Shown piece by piece: positions 16,649-25,717 of a DNA stretch of 64,000 nt (position 1 is the first letter of the stretch; each line of letters opens with the position of its first letter). The DNA is taken from contig NZ_CP117884.1 in NCBI RefSeq assembly GCF_028736235.1, positions 1,922,001 to 1,986,000 of the forward strand. The letters run 5' to 3'. The notes under the pieces are model-generated. The model saw only the letters and a program-made list of their open reading frames with translations. It was not told the origin of the DNA and did no database searches. Source of the DNA: Lacticaseibacillus pabuli. Its GTDB lineage: Bacteria > Bacillota > Bacilli > Lactobacillales > Lactobacillaceae. A program made the position numbers and the translations under genes.

Positions 16649-17725
16649 TTAAAGGGCGGTGAAGCGCTTGATCACATCCATGTCCAGACGTTCCAGCAGC
16701 GCCATTGTCAGGTTAACTGCAGCCCGCACATCGGTAATACTGCCCCAGTTGTATGCAGAGTGCTCGTAGCGTACCGGAATACCAACAACCACGGTCGGCA
16801 CACCCTTCCAGTTTCCGATGGCCGCACCATCTTGACCGCCACCTGTCCGGACTGCGCGCGTGTACGGAATGCCGAGCTCGTCAGCCAGGCTCGTGATGTA
16901 AGTCTGGAAGTTCGGGTTGGCAATAAAGGTCGTGTCATAATCGCGCAGCATTGGGCCGCCGCCCATGCGCGTCTGACTGAGCCAATCGGGTTCAAAGGTA
17001 TCGTCGGCCGGCACGCCCTCAAGTACGATTGCCAAATCAGGATTCAGCTTACGGGCAAGTGCCAGAGCACCACGCATCCCCACTTCTTCTTGCGCCGACA
17101 GACCAGCTGCAACATCGACCTTGAGCTGTTTGCCCGACATCTGTTGCAAAATGTCAGTCATGGCCGCGGCCCCAAGGCGATCGTCAAAGTCCTTGCCAAA
17201 AAGCAGCCCCTTCTTCTCGTTGTATTCAAACTTCGCAGCTGGGAAAATCGGGCAGCCCGTGTCGATATGGAAATCGTTAATGGTTTCCTCTCGGCTAGAG
17301 GACCCAACATCGACGGACATATTCGGGATCTTCGGTACCGCGTTGCGTTCCTCTGCGGTCATGAAGTGTGGCGGCTTGGTGGCCACAACCCCGGGAATGT
17401 ACTCGCCATCCTTGTTGCGGACAACGACCTTCATGGCGGGGATGTTAGATGGCACCCAGCCACCAAGCGGGACAAACTTCAGCATACCGTTGGGGCGAAC
17501 CGCTTGTGTTAGCAGACCCACCGCATCGCTGTGCGCATCAAGCTGCACGAGTGGTTGTTTACCCGTGTTTTCTTTACGCGCGAGCACTGCATTGAACATC
17601 CCATCAATCGTCAGTTCCCCGAGGCCGGCTGTTTCATCCTTAAACAGTCGCACCACGTCCTGTTCAAAGCCTGATACCCCATAAACGTCACTAAATTTCT
17701 GAACTAATTCGACATCACTTGTCAT
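16649..17725 (-). CDS. M42 family metallo-aminopeptidase
   Basis: 358 residues. QLDAHSDAVGLL holds the first metal-binding His-x-Asp, GKDFDDRLGAAA the bridging Asp, SAQEEVGMRGA the catalytic and metal Glu pair, and YEHSAYNWGS the distal His. These co-catalytic peptidases (PepA/FrvX type) are cytosolic and form large oligomers. Some members are endoglucanase-like in annotation only. The start follows AGGAGGT. The promoter is near-consensus and a cre-like core sits just after the start point. Confidence 0.85.
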   Translation of the reverse strand: MTSDVELVQKFSDVYGVSGFEQDVVRLFKDETAGLGELTIDGMFNAVLARKENTGKQPLVQLDAHSDAVGLLTQAVRPNGMLKFVPLGGWVPSNIPAMKVVVRNKDGEYIPGVVATKPPHFMTAEERNAVPKIPNMSVDVGSSSREETINDFHIDTGCPIFPAAKFEYNEKKGLLFGKDFDDRLGAAAMTDILQQMSGKQLKVDVAAGLSAQEEVGMRGALALARKLNPDLAIVLEGVPADDTFEPDWLSQTRMGGGPMLRDYDTTFIANPNFQTYITSLADELGIPYTRAVRTGGGQDGAAIGNWKGVPTVVVGIPVRYEHSAYNWGSITDVRAAVNLTMALLERLDMDVIKRFTAL

Positions 17726-17740
17726 CTTTGACCTCCTGTT

Positions 17741-17754
17741 GTGAAGCGCTTTAA
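17741..17754 (-). promoter_or_regulatory. cre-like site downstream of the M42 promoter
   Basis: The core AAGCGCTTT matches the cre centre, but the outer bases fit poorly. The position, just downstream of the predicted start point, would allow roadblock repression by CcpA. Confidence 0.4.
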
Positions 17755-17761
17755 TAGTGTC

Positions 17762-17790
17762 AGCATAGAAAGCCCGGCTAACGTTGTCAA
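17762..17790 (-). promoter_or_regulatory. Promoter of the M42 peptidase gene
   Basis: On the minus strand, TTGACA (17785-17790) is followed after 17 bp by TATGCT (17762-17767). Confidence 0.75.
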
Positions 17791-17796
17791 GCCGCA

Positions 17797-17826
17797 AAAA
17801 AAGCCACCATCATAATCGATGGTGAC
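17797..17826 (-). terminator. Terminator of the SLAP protein gene
   Basis: CACCATC and GATGGTG pair around ATAATC. On the minus strand the stem is followed by GCTTTTTTTGC. Confidence 0.8.
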
Positions 17827-17863
17827 AATTTTGCCATGATTCTAAGGCAATGATCTTGCTTAG

Positions 17864-18430
17864 TTACTTGGTAACCTTAACGGACTGGGAATCGACCCAC
17901 TGGTTGCCGCCCACATTGTAGAAGATTTCACCGTGGAACTCCTGGGAACCAAATGTCTTCCAGCTTGTGCCGTACTTCAGTTTCTTCAGGTTACCCTTCG
18001 CGTCTTTAACGGCCTTCATTGAGCCGTTGTAGACCTGGGCGCTGTAGTGCTTCACGTTGCTGACCTTAATCTCGCTGGTCTTCTTAACATATGGCGCGTT
18101 GCCAATGCCGTAGAAGCGCCCGGTTGAGGATGCCACGTACTGGTCGCCGCCAAGGTCATAATAGGTCTGGCCAAGGAAGAAGGCGGCGCCAAAGACATGC
18201 CACTTGGTGCCCTTCTTCAGCGTCTTACCAATCAGACCGCCTTGCGATGAACGAACGTTAGCCTTCGCAACGTTCACAACAAACGTGCCAGGCGCGTGGT
18301 TTACATCAGAACTGCCGGCTGCTGCCATGACTGGTGTTGCGGTAAACGTGGAAACCCCCGTTGCCAGCATTGGTGCAGCTGTAATTGCGGCAGCGATAAT
18401 GGCTGCTGCGGTAAATTTCTTATTTGTCAT
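17864..18430 (-). CDS. Secreted SLAP-domain surface protein
   Basis: 188 residues with an export signal: MTNKKF, a long Ala-rich hydrophobic stretch, and a probable cut near VMAAA-GSS (about residue 39). An SH3-like repeat (NVRSSQGGLIGKTLKKGTKW, QYVASSTG) is followed by a C-terminal lactobacillar S-layer-type SLAP module (VYNGSMKAVKDAKGNLKKL, YNVGGNQWVDSQSVKV). It probably binds the cell wall without a covalent anchor; no LPxTG is seen. The start is set by GGAGGAGAG; an in-frame ATG 69 nt upstream is rejected. Confidence 0.8.
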   Translation of the reverse strand: MTNKKFTAAAIIAAAITAAPMLATGVSTFTATPVMAAAGSSDVNHAPGTFVVNVAKANVRSSQGGLIGKTLKKGTKWHVFGAAFFLGQTYYDLGGDQYVASSTGRFYGIGNAPYVKKTSEIKVSNVKHYSAQVYNGSMKAVKDAKGNLKKLKYGTSWKTFGSQEFHGEIFYNVGGNQWVDSQSVKVTK

Positions 18431-18544
18431 AAAAAATACACTCTCCTCCAAAAATTTAAACGTTGACCGGTAGCACCGGATCATTTGCGTTGAGGTCATT
18501 ATACGCCCTCAGCATCAAGAAAGTCGGTCAATACCAAAGTTTAA

Positions 18545-18596
18545 GAAATGCGGCAAACAAAAGACACCACGCCTTTGGGAGCGCAAGTGTCCTGAT
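18545..18596 (-). terminator. Terminator of the 102-residue protein gene
   Basis: On the minus strand, GGACAC..GCGC pairs with GGCGTGGTGTC, followed by TTTTGTTT. Confidence 0.65.
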
Positions 18597-18606
18597 AATG
18601 CATTAC

Positions 18607-18915
18607 CTAAGCCATCAGTGCTGGCTTAGCATCCTCATCCTTGATGTGACGGATTTCAAAGTCTGTCACGGCCATACCATCCTTGACGAAGCGCTTCAAA
18701 ATTTTGTGCGTATCAATCTGCTTAGGATCCTTGGCAATCAGCATCAGGTGGGTGTGTTCATCGTTCCAACGCCAGTCACCCAAAGCATCTAGCTCTGGGT
18801 CGGTTGTTGGATCAAAATCATCGTGCTCAAAGAATTCAATGCGTACGAATTCGCCCTTAGGATTAGCCTGTTCTTCTTTCCAAAAGTCCTGCATGTCAGC
18901 CTGCAATAGTGCCAT
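18607..18915 (-). CDS. Uncharacterised acidic 102-residue protein
   Basis: I do not recognise the family. It is a small soluble protein rich in Asp, Glu and Trp (FFEHDDFDPTTDPELDALGDW) with no signal peptide or membrane segment. The start follows AGGAGGAAAAAATC. It has its own promoter (19025-19053) and terminator. A very stable GC hairpin with a U tract lies in its 5' leader, about 30 nt before the start codon, so expression may be controlled by premature termination. The neighbouring clpL is a stress gene, but no link is shown. Confidence 0.65.
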   Translation of the reverse strand: MALLQADMQDFWKEEQANPKGEFVRIEFFEHDDFDPTTDPELDALGDWRWNDEHTHLMLIAKDPKQIDTHKILKRFVKDGMAVTDFEIRHIKDEDAKPALMA

Positions 18916-18943
18916 GATTTTTTCCTCCTAGATTTGTTTGTCG

Positions 18944-18989
18944 AAACAAAACGCGCCCCGGACCCCCTGATGTTGGGGGCCGGGGCGCG
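18944..18989 (-). terminator. GC-rich terminator hairpin between clpL and the 102-residue gene
   Basis: On the minus strand, CGCGCCCCG-GCCCCC pairs with GGGGG-T-CCGGGGCGCG around AACATCA, followed by TTTTGTTT. It could end clpL transcripts. However, a promoter lies between clpL and this hairpin, so it also sits inside the leader of the next gene. Confidence 0.8.
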
Positions 18990-19024
18990 GTACGCTCGAC
19001 GGACTTGTTTATCTCTTCACGTAT

Positions 19025-19053
19025 AGTCTAGTTCCCCGTTCTACAAAGGTCAA
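19025..19053 (-). promoter_or_regulatory. Promoter upstream of the leader terminator
   Basis: On the minus strand, TTGACC (19048-19053) is followed after 17 bp by TAGACT (19025-19030). The start point would be near 19018, 30 nt before the GC hairpin. A separate long hairpin (about 19066-19111, arms TGCAAGG/CCTTGCA) lies upstream, without a U tract. Confidence 0.6.
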
Positions 19054-19167
19054 CTGCTATGTACGTGCAAGGCCAGGCAGCGGTTTCATCAAAACGCCGT
19101 TGCCAGACCTTGCAGGTGCTAAATGGGTTACCCTGTTACTTCAAACTTCTCATTTTCTCGGTAAAGC

Positions 19168-21300
19168 TTATGCGGAAACTGCCTCTTTAGCGCCAATGAC
19201 AATCTTGCCGTCGACCAGGTTTGCGGTCAGCTGCTTGGCATCCAAGTGATCTAGGTAGTAATCGGTTACCTGGTCACGGATGTTGCGCTCAATCACACGG
19301 CGCAGCGGCCGTGCACCCATCGCCTCGTCGTAGCCTTGTTCGATCAGCCAGTTCTTCGCATCGTCAGAAACGGTCAGGGTGATATCCTTACGTGCCAGCG
19401 TCTTGTTCACGTCGGCGAGCATCAGGTCCACGATCTTGCCCAAGTCATCCTTGGTCAGGTGACTGAATTCAACAATCCCGTTGAAGCGGTTGAGGAATTC
19501 TGGACGGAAGTATGGTGCCAGCTTCGTCATGAGATCCGTGTCCTTGTCCTGCTTACCGGTCAGTGCCTCGTTGCCAAAGCCCGCGTTACTGGTGGCGATG
19601 ACAACGGTGTTCTTAAAGTTGACCACGTTGCCCTGGCCATCCGTCAACCGACCGTCGTCCAGAACCTGGAGTAACAGCGTCAGCACTTGTGGGTCCGCCT
19701 TTTCAATTTCATCGAGTAGAACGATGGAATATGGATTGCGGCGAACTTGCTCCGTCAAGGTGTTGCTATTGTCGTCGTAGCCAACGTAGCCAGCAGTGGT
19801 CCCGATTAGCTTAGAAACCGCGGTCCGGTCGGCATATTCGGACATGTCCAGACGGATGATGGCATCCTTGCTGCCAAAGAGATCCAGCGCCAGTTGCTTA
19901 GCGAGCTCCGTCTTACCAACACCAGTTGGGCCAACGAAGAGGAAACTGCCGATTGGCCGCGTGCCTTCGTCGAAGCCAGCCCGGTTGCGGCGAATGGCGC
20001 GGGCAACCATGTCCACGGCCTCGTCCTGGCCGATGACCTTGCCCTTGAGCCGTTCACCAATCTTCTTGAGGTGTTCAACATCAGAGGCACCGAGCTTTGC
20101 AACGGGAATCCCAGTCAAACGCTCGACAGCCTTGGCAACGTCATTTGCGGTTGCCTTGACTTCAGGCTTTGCGTCGGCGCCTGACTTGAGCTGCTGGTCG
20201 ACCTCGTCCAGTTCCTTCTTGACCTTGGCCGCCTGCTCGTAGTCTTCCTGCTTCGCTGCGTCTTCCTTCTGTTGTTCCAAATCCTTTTGACGCTGCTCCA
20301 GGCTGGCCTGATCCGTTGCGGGGTGCTTTGCGGCCAAGTGTGCCGCGGTCATATCGAGCAAGTCAATTGCCTTGTCAGGCAGGCTCCGCTGCGGGATGTA
20401 CTGCTGTGAGTAGTCAATGGTCGCCTGCAGTACATCGTCAGGCAGCTGAACGTGGTGGTGCTGTTCGTACAGTGGCCGGATGCCCTGCAAAATCTTGAAG
20501 GTGTCGGCTGGGGATGGCTCATTGACGGTCACTGAATTGAACCGGCGTGCCAATGCGGCGTCCTTCATGATGGTGTTGCGGTATTCGTCCTGCGTGGTAG
20601 CCCCGATAACGGTAAGCTCGCCGCGAGACAAGGCTGGCTTGATGATGTCAGCTAGCCCCTTACTGCCATCCTCGCCGCCAGTTGCACCTGCGCCGAGAAT
20701 CTGGTGGATTTCGTCAAAGAAGATGATGACGTTGCCCGCCGCTTTAACTTCCTTAATTAAATTCTGGATATTCTGTTCGAAACTGCCACGGTACTGGGTG
20801 CCGGCTTCCAGGTTTGACAAGTCGATGGCGTAAATCTGCTTGCCGCGCACCGCTTCGGGCACGTTCCCCTTCACAATTGCTTGGGCTAAGCCTTCCACAA
20901 TCGCCGTCTTACCAACACCAGCATCCCCAACCAGAATCGGGTTGTTCTTCGTCCGCCGACTCAAGATCTCAGCGGTCTCTTGAATCTCCTTATCACGACC
21001 GATGACTGGGTCCAGCATGCCGGCCTTGGCTTCAGCAGTCAGGTTGCGTCCCAGCTTATCCAGAATGCCGCCCTTCTTAACGGCCTTTTGCTGACCGTCC
21101 TGAGCGTCACTGACCGGAATCTCGGCGTCACTGGCGTCCGGCATTTTACCGGTTGCGCGATACTGTGCAAACTGATCAGCACTGAGTTCGTGACCGTTGA
21201 CGACGTAACGTGCACTGCCGCCTTCGCCCATCCGCCGCATCATTGCGTTCAGAATGTCGTCCATGTCGCTACCAAAAAAGTTGTCATTGTAATCTGCCAT
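19168..21300 (-). CDS. clpL: ATP-dependent Clp protease ATP-binding subunit ClpL
   Basis: 710 residues of a class I Clp/HSP100 ATPase. The N-terminal part is short (about 80 residues, with [18 protein letters not shown]) and lacks both the ClpC N-repeats and the ClpE zinc finger, which points to ClpL. Two AAA+ modules follow: GDAGVGKTA with FFDEIH, and GPTGVGKTE with LLDEIEKA. A Glu/Lys-rich coiled coil sits between them. ClpL is a cytosolic stress chaperone, generally not coupled to ClpP. The start follows AGGAGG after a 5' leader of about 140 nt. A CIRCE element overlaps the promoter. Confidence 0.9.
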   Translation of the reverse strand: MADYNDNFFGSDMDDILNAMMRRMGEGGSARYVVNGHELSADQFAQYRATGKMPDASDAEIPVSDAQDGQQKAVKKGGILDKLGRNLTAEAKAGMLDPVIGRDKEIQETAEILSRRTKNNPILVGDAGVGKTAIVEGLAQAIVKGNVPEAVRGKQIYAIDLSNLEAGTQYRGSFEQNIQNLIKEVKAAGNVIIFFDEIHQILGAGATGGEDGSKGLADIIKPALSRGELTVIGATTQDEYRNTIMKDAALARRFNSVTVNEPSPADTFKILQGIRPLYEQHHHVQLPDDVLQATIDYSQQYIPQRSLPDKAIDLLDMTAAHLAAKHPATDQASLEQRQKDLEQQKEDAAKQEDYEQAAKVKKELDEVDQQLKSGADAKPEVKATANDVAKAVERLTGIPVAKLGASDVEHLKKIGERLKGKVIGQDEAVDMVARAIRRNRAGFDEGTRPIGSFLFVGPTGVGKTELAKQLALDLFGSKDAIIRLDMSEYADRTAVSKLIGTTAGYVGYDDNSNTLTEQVRRNPYSIVLLDEIEKADPQVLTLLLQVLDDGRLTDGQGNVVNFKNTVVIATSNAGFGNEALTGKQDKDTDLMTKLAPYFRPEFLNRFNGIVEFSHLTKDDLGKIVDLMLADVNKTLARKDITLTVSDDAKNWLIEQGYDEAMGARPLRRVIERNIRDQVTDYYLDHLDAKQLTANLVDGKIVIGAKEAVSA

Positions 21301-21446
21301 AAAGTATTCCTCCTATTTATCAGTGGCCTCAAGACCATCGCTTTGTTAATTTCTGATTCGTGGTAAACAAAAGGCACCGCCACAAGACGCCGCCTGAACT
21401 TCCTATTATCGGTATCGCTCACGCGCACCTCTTGTTTACATAATAT

Positions 21447-21475
21447 ATTATGCCACGATTTTAGCACTCTTGCAA
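21447..21475 (-). promoter_or_regulatory. clpL promoter
   Basis: On the minus strand, TTGCAA (21470-21475) is followed after 17 bp by CATAAT (21447-21452). The -35 lies inside the CIRCE spacer. Confidence 0.7.
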
Positions 21476-21487
21476 GTAGAGCGCTAA
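21461..21487. promoter_or_regulatory. CIRCE element (HrcA operator)
   Basis: TTAGCACTC (21461-21469), a 9-bp spacer and GAGCGCTAA (21479-21487) match the CIRCE consensus TTAGCACTC-N9-GAGTGCTAA with one change. It covers the clpL -35, so HrcA would repress clpL outside heat shock. No GGTCAAA-type CtsR box was seen in this interval. Confidence 0.9.
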
Positions 21488-21617
21488 AATAAATTTTACA
21501 AATTGTCGCCATTTTTATAACGATTGCCATCCGGATAAACCGGAAAAAATAGGTTAATTATGGTAAACTCTATGGATGGCGTGACACTTGAAGAGGCGCC
21601 GAGTAGGGAGAACGACT

Positions 21618-22496
21618 ATGAAAATCGCCGTCATTACAGACAGCACTGCATACATCTCAGCTGAACAGATCGGTGACCTACCTATTCGGGTCGTCACCAC
21701 GCCACTCATTATCGATGGCCACACCTACAATGAAGGCGTTGATATTTCAACCGCCGATTTTTACGATAAAATGGCACACAGCACCGATTTTCCGAAGACG
21801 GCGCAACCCCGGCTCGGTGATGTCATGAAAGTCCATCAAGAGCTGAAGGCGCAGGGTTACGATACTGTGATTAACCTGTACCTCTCCTCCACTATTTCTG
21901 GCATTCACGATACCGCCGTTGGTCTGTCGCAAGACCCTGATATGCCGCACATTGTCGTGTACGACTCCCAGATTACTGTGGCAATGCTGGGTGAAATGGT
22001 TCTCACTGCTGGACGCATGGCCAAAGCTGGCGCGTCGCTGGATGAAATTCTGAGCACCCTCGACAAACTGCGCGATAGCACTGGTGAATACTTTGTCGTT
22101 GACGACCTGCAGCATCTGGTTCGCGGCGGCCGGGTGAGCTCAACTGCCGGATTCATTGGCGGTTTGCTCAACATCAAGCCGATCTTGACCTTTGACCCAG
22201 ACAGCCACAAGATTGTGCCGTTTGAAAAAGCACGGACATCCCGTAAGGCCCTGGCGCGCGTTGAAGAGCTTTTTGCCGAAGCAACCAAGAACCTCGACTA
22301 TCCAATCAAGGCGTGGGTCATTGATGCAAATTCGCCGCAACCAGCTGCAGAATGGCTGGCGGATCTTGAGAAAAAGTTCCCCAACGTGCCGTTCTACCGT
22401 TCCTACATCGGCCCTGCGATTGGCACGCACGTTGGCGCTGGCACCATGGCCTTGGCCTGGATGCGTGATCTCGACGCAGAGCAGCAACAACATTAA
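21618..22496 (+). CDS. DegV family fatty-acid-binding protein
   Basis: 292 residues. VITDSTAYI at the N-terminus, LSSTISGIHDTA in the first domain and VDDLQHLVRGGRVS, GLLNIKPIL in the second follow the DegV pattern. DegV/FakB proteins bind a fatty acid and present it to FakA for phosphorylation; whether this copy is a FakB partner cannot be told. The start is set by AGGGAG; an in-frame TTG 30 nt upstream is rejected. It has its own terminator. Confidence 0.85.
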   Translation: MKIAVITDSTAYISAEQIGDLPIRVVTTPLIIDGHTYNEGVDISTADFYDKMAHSTDFPKTAQPRLGDVMKVHQELKAQGYDTVINLYLSSTISGIHDTAVGLSQDPDMPHIVVYDSQITVAMLGEMVLTAGRMAKAGASLDEILSTLDKLRDSTGEYFVVDDLQHLVRGGRVSSTAGFIGGLLNIKPILTFDPDSHKIVPFEKARTSRKALARVEELFAEATKNLDYPIKAWVIDANSPQPAAEWLADLEKKFPNVPFYRSYIGPAIGTHVGAGTMALAWMRDLDAEQQQH

Positions 22497-22510
22497 ATTG
22501 ACAAACAACA

Positions 22511-22551
22511 GAAACGACGCCCGTCAGCTGAACAAGTCGACGGGCGTTTCC
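22511..22551 (+). terminator. Terminator after degV
   Basis: GAAACG.CGCCCGTC pairs with GACGGGCGTTTC around AGCTGAACAAGT. The T tract is short. Confidence 0.65.
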
Positions 22552-22713
22552 TATTGGTCGCAAATCGTGCAACGGCAAGTAACCATTAACGCAATCCGCG
22601 GACGATTAGGCCGTTTTGCCGCCGCGAAAACTGCAGTTATTCAGTAACGGCGCCGTTTAGCGACCGCAACGCGTTATAATGATTGAAGCGACGTACCAGC
22701 GAAGGGAGTAACC

Positions 22714-23901
22714 ATGAGTAGCAATAAACAAGGCATGACCGTCCATATTCCGGCCGATGCCTGCGACGAGTTAAACATCAAACAGGACACGGAAATGGTC
22801 ATGATTGTCAAAAATGGCCGCATCGTTATCCAGCCACGCCGTAGCGAACGCATTAACAGTCGCCTGGGCTTCTTAATCTGGCCGCTGATTATCGCCGCGG
22901 TTACGGCAATAGGCACTTACTTGTACTGGCTCTATATCGACCTCAAGCAGGTACCACTGGCCGGCAATGTTTCCCTATCCAGTTTCATCATTGGGGTTGG
23001 CGTCGTGACGGGCACCGTCCTGTTTGCCGGTTACTTCATTCACAGTCGCAATGATGGCTCGTCGCGCTTTTCCAAGCATATTTACTGGCGCAATCTACCT
23101 GTCATTCTGATTTCATTCGCGGTCATTTTAGCTACCGCCCTCATCGGTTTCATGTGGCTCATGGGCTCCATGCTACCCGGCGCGACCTTCGACCGGCTGA
23201 CAGCCATCCTCATCTTCGCCCTGTTCACCTTCGCTGCAAACACCTTTATGGTCATCGCGGCGTTAACCATCGATGCCACAACCTTGGCGCAACTCATGAC
23301 CCTCGTGATTGTCATCGGTGTGCTCATCGCGATGGCGGCGAATGGTTCCCGGCGCTGGTGGCAACATAACCTCAGTTTTCTCGGCACGAATATGGCAAAC
23401 AACGGCTGGCAATTTAATCTGACCTTGATTATTGCCTCGTTCATCATGCTCGCTCTGACGGACTACCTCTTTGTCTCCCTACGCGAACGCTTCCCACAAA
23501 ACAGGCGTCTCCTTATCTTGCGGATCCTCCTGACCATCGTTGCGCTCGACGTGGCCTGCATTGGCCTCTTCCCGAACAACGCCGCCTCACATTTCCTACA
23601 TGATCAAGCGGCCGCGGTGTTGGTGTTCATGCTGGTTGCCCTGATTGCTTCGGTTCGCTGGCTATTACCGGGTGTTTCGCAATTGTTCCTGTACGCGTCC
23701 TATGGCGTCGCGGTCCTACTCTTGATGCTTAACTTTGGATTCCGGTGGTTCCGCTACCCTAGCCTGACTTCCTTCGAAATTCAGGCGTTCGTCCTGGCGT
23801 TCGGCTGGTTGCTACTATTATTCAACCGCCTGCAGGACCTCGTTGCGCAAGGCACTGTCGCCTGGCTGGTCACGGTAAAGCTGCGCAAATCGAATCAGTA
23901 A
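22714..23901 (+). CDS. AbrB-like domain fused to a DUF998-type membrane protein
   Basis: 395 residues. Residues 1-48 form a swapped-hairpin AbrB/MazE-like domain (MTVHIPADACDELNIKQDTE, then NGRIVIQPRR). After a short basic linker come about 11 membrane helices; the part from about residue 115 resembles DUF998 proteins (GSMLPGATFDRL, LFPNNAASHFLHDQAAAV). The AbrB-like part would lie in the cytosol at the membrane. The function is unknown. The start follows GAAGGGAG. It is monocistronic, with a terminator at 23912. Confidence 0.68.
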   Translation: MSSNKQGMTVHIPADACDELNIKQDTEMVMIVKNGRIVIQPRRSERINSRLGFLIWPLIIAAVTAIGTYLYWLYIDLKQVPLAGNVSLSSFIIGVGVVTGTVLFAGYFIHSRNDGSSRFSKHIYWRNLPVILISFAVILATALIGFMWLMGSMLPGATFDRLTAILIFALFTFAANTFMVIAALTIDATTLAQLMTLVIVIGVLIAMAANGSRRWWQHNLSFLGTNMANNGWQFNLTLIIASFIMLALTDYLFVSLRERFPQNRRLLILRILLTIVALDVACIGLFPNNAASHFLHDQAAAVLVFMLVALIASVRWLLPGVSQLFLYASYGVAVLLLMLNFGFRWFRYPSLTSFEIQAFVLAFGWLLLLFNRLQDLVAQGTVAWLVTVKLRKSNQ

Positions 23902-23911
23902 TTGCTTGCCG

Positions 23912-23938
23912 CCTCGTTAATTGACGAGGCGTTTTTGA
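23912..23938 (+). terminator. Terminator after the AbrB-DUF998 gene
   Basis: GCCTCGT and ACGAGGC pair around TAATTG, followed by GTTTTT. Confidence 0.85.
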
Positions 23939-24033
23939 TTGTCGTCGTTTGTTCTTGGATCTAAAAAGTGGTGTCCCGTCCGGAATTCTTTCCGATGCGG
24001 GGCACCACCAGGCCATTAGTTGGCGGACAACTA

Positions 24034-24492
24034 CTATTCTTGACGCTCCGCAAGATACTGCTCGCGCCACTTTGGATCCACCTGAGTTGTCCCAGGTTCA
24101 AAGAAGATTTGTTCCGTCCCCGCCTCATTCGCATGCTGGTAGTACCACTTCTTCCAGCGCAAAAACGCGAGGTTTGCCTGTAACACTTTGATTTTCTGTT
24201 CCAGCGCGGCTTCATGGTCAATCATGAACTGGTACCGTTCTGGCAACGTGTCATCCCCTTCAACGCACCACTGCATGAAAGTTTTGATATCACGCAGGGG
24301 AATTGCTGACCGCTTCAAACAGTCCACCACTTCCAAGTAGCCCATGTCGTCGTCGGTAAAAATGCGCTGGCCCGCCTCGTTCCGCTTTACGAACGGCAAT
24401 AAGCCCTGTTCATCGTAGTAACGCAACGTGGGGACTGTCACGTGATATTTCTTGGCAATTTGACCAATTGAATATGTTTTTAAAGTTTCCAT
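24034..24492 (-). CDS. MerR family regulator (NmlR/AdhR-like)
   Basis: 152 residues. An N-terminal winged helix (YSIGQIAKKYHVTVPTLRYYDEQGLLPF) is followed by a coiled coil. A Cys at residue 58 (VVDCLKRSAIP) occupies roughly the position of the electrophile-sensing Cys of NmlR/AdhR regulators. It is divergent from an SDR gene, and the intergenic region holds a 19-bp-spacer promoter with a perfect 16-bp palindrome, so it probably activates the SDR and represses itself. The SD is AAGGAG. Confidence 0.8.
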   Translation of the reverse strand: METLKTYSIGQIAKKYHVTVPTLRYYDEQGLLPFVKRNEAGQRIFTDDDMGYLEVVDCLKRSAIPLRDIKTFMQWCVEGDDTLPERYQFMIDHEAALEQKIKVLQANLAFLRWKKWYYQHANEAGTEQIFFEPGTTQVDPKWREQYLAERQE

Positions 24493-24502
24493 CGATTTCT
24501 CC

Positions 24503-24533
24503 TTGACCTCAAGTATACTTGAGCATTTACACT
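24503..24533 (+). promoter_or_regulatory. MerR-type promoter with palindromic operator
   Basis: TTGACC (24503-24508) and TACACT (24528-24533) are separated by 19 bp, the over-long spacer typical of MerR activation. CTCAAGTATACTTGAG (24508-24523) is a perfect palindrome inside it. A minus-strand -10 TATACT for the regulator gene lies in the same palindrome. Confidence 0.8.
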
Positions 24534-24624
24534 AACAAATGTTAACAGATAGTAAGTGTTTCTGACAAGTCGAAACACACGGTTGCGGTGCATCAACACC
24601 GCAGAAAAAGAGGAGACTTATATA

Positions 24625-25356
24625 ATGACTAAACCATTGATTGTAATTACCGGCGCTTCATCAGGCTTTGGGGCTGCGATGGCCAAGATGTTCAACGAAC
24701 AGGGTAACCCAATGTTACTCGTTGCCCGTCGTACCGACCGCATTGAGGCCTTACCACTCGATTTCAAGAACATCATGGTCGAAGGCGTTGACGTAACTGA
24801 CCGCGAAGAATTTGCGGCGGCGATTGCAAAGGCTGAAGCCAAGTTTGGCCCAACCGACCTGCTCGTTAACAATGCGGGTGTGATGTTGCTGGGTAACGTC
24901 ATGACACAGGACCCTAAGCAGTGGCAGACCATGCTCGATGTCAACGTGATGGGTGTTCTGAACGGCATGAGCATTGTGCTACCAGAAATGACCAAGCGTG
25001 AGGGTGGTACCATCATCAACATGTCTTCATTGGCGGGTAAGAAGACCTTCGTCAACCACGCGGCATATGTTGCCTCCAAGTTTGGCGTACACGGTCTCTC
25101 TGAAACCATCCGTGAAGAAGTTTCTGGCAAGAACGTGCGTGTCGCCATGGTTGCCCCTGGTGCAGCTGAGACAGAATTACTCGGTCACACCACTGACACC
25201 AAGGCGGTTACGGACTACGAAGCCTGGAAGCAGACCATGGGCGGTGTCACGATGGATCCGATGCACGTGGCTGAGGCGGTTAACTTTATCTACAGCATGC
25301 CTCAGGATGTAAACGTGCGCGAAATTGACATCGCGGCCACTCGTCAGGATAGCTAA
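24625..25356 (+). CDS. Short-chain dehydrogenase/reductase
   Basis: 243 residues. TGASSGFGAAMA is the NAD(P) loop, NNAGV follows, with catalytic Ser in MSSLAG and YVASKFGV (Tyr-x3-Lys). The classical SDR length is normal. The substrate is unknown; control by the neighbouring Cys-containing MerR suggests a carbonyl or aldehyde stress role. The start follows AAGAGGAGA. An in-frame ATG 69 nt upstream overlaps the promoter region and is rejected. Confidence 0.85.
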   Translation: MTKPLIVITGASSGFGAAMAKMFNEQGNPMLLVARRTDRIEALPLDFKNIMVEGVDVTDREEFAAAIAKAEAKFGPTDLLVNNAGVMLLGNVMTQDPKQWQTMLDVNVMGVLNGMSIVLPEMTKREGGTIINMSSLAGKKTFVNHAAYVASKFGVHGLSETIREEVSGKNVRVAMVAPGAAETELLGHTTDTKAVTDYEAWKQTMGGVTMDPMHVAEAVNFIYSMPQDVNVREIDIAATRQDS

Positions 25357-25717
25357 TTAACTATCTTCGTATAAGTGCCGCAGCTGACATGATTTCCCAC
25401 TCAGTCAAATTGAAACACGCTTCAAGATTGTCAGCGTTGTTGCACAAATAACTACAAATCATACTAATTTCGGACCGCAATTTGACCGGGCACTTCGATG
25501 TGCCCGGTCTTTTTGTCCCCGCTGCAACAAAAACCGGTAAGTGTCGCAAATTTTGCAATTTCTTTCTTATAAGTACAAAGTTCCACTAAAGATTAGGCAA
25601 ATGACCATGAAACCGCTTGTGTGACCAAAATGTTTCAGCGTACGGTTAAGTTGTTGGTAGCCATGGTGGGTCTGAAATGATTGCGACTCACCATCGATTT
25701 GAAGGAGGGTGACCCTG
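25357..25717 (+). promoter_or_regulatory. Intergenic region between the SDR and the P-type ATPase
   Basis: 361 bases without a gene. It holds one terminator (25484-25515), an inverted pair TGAAAC...GTTTCA about 25607-25647, and the AAGGAGG of the ATPase gene. No clear promoter with both boxes and no 19-bp-spacer MerR promoter could be found. Confidence 0.5.
25484..25515 (+). terminator. Terminator after the SDR gene
   Basis: GACCGGGCAC (25484-25493) and GTGCCCGGTC (25500-25509) pair around TTCGAT, followed by TTTTT. Confidence 0.88.
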
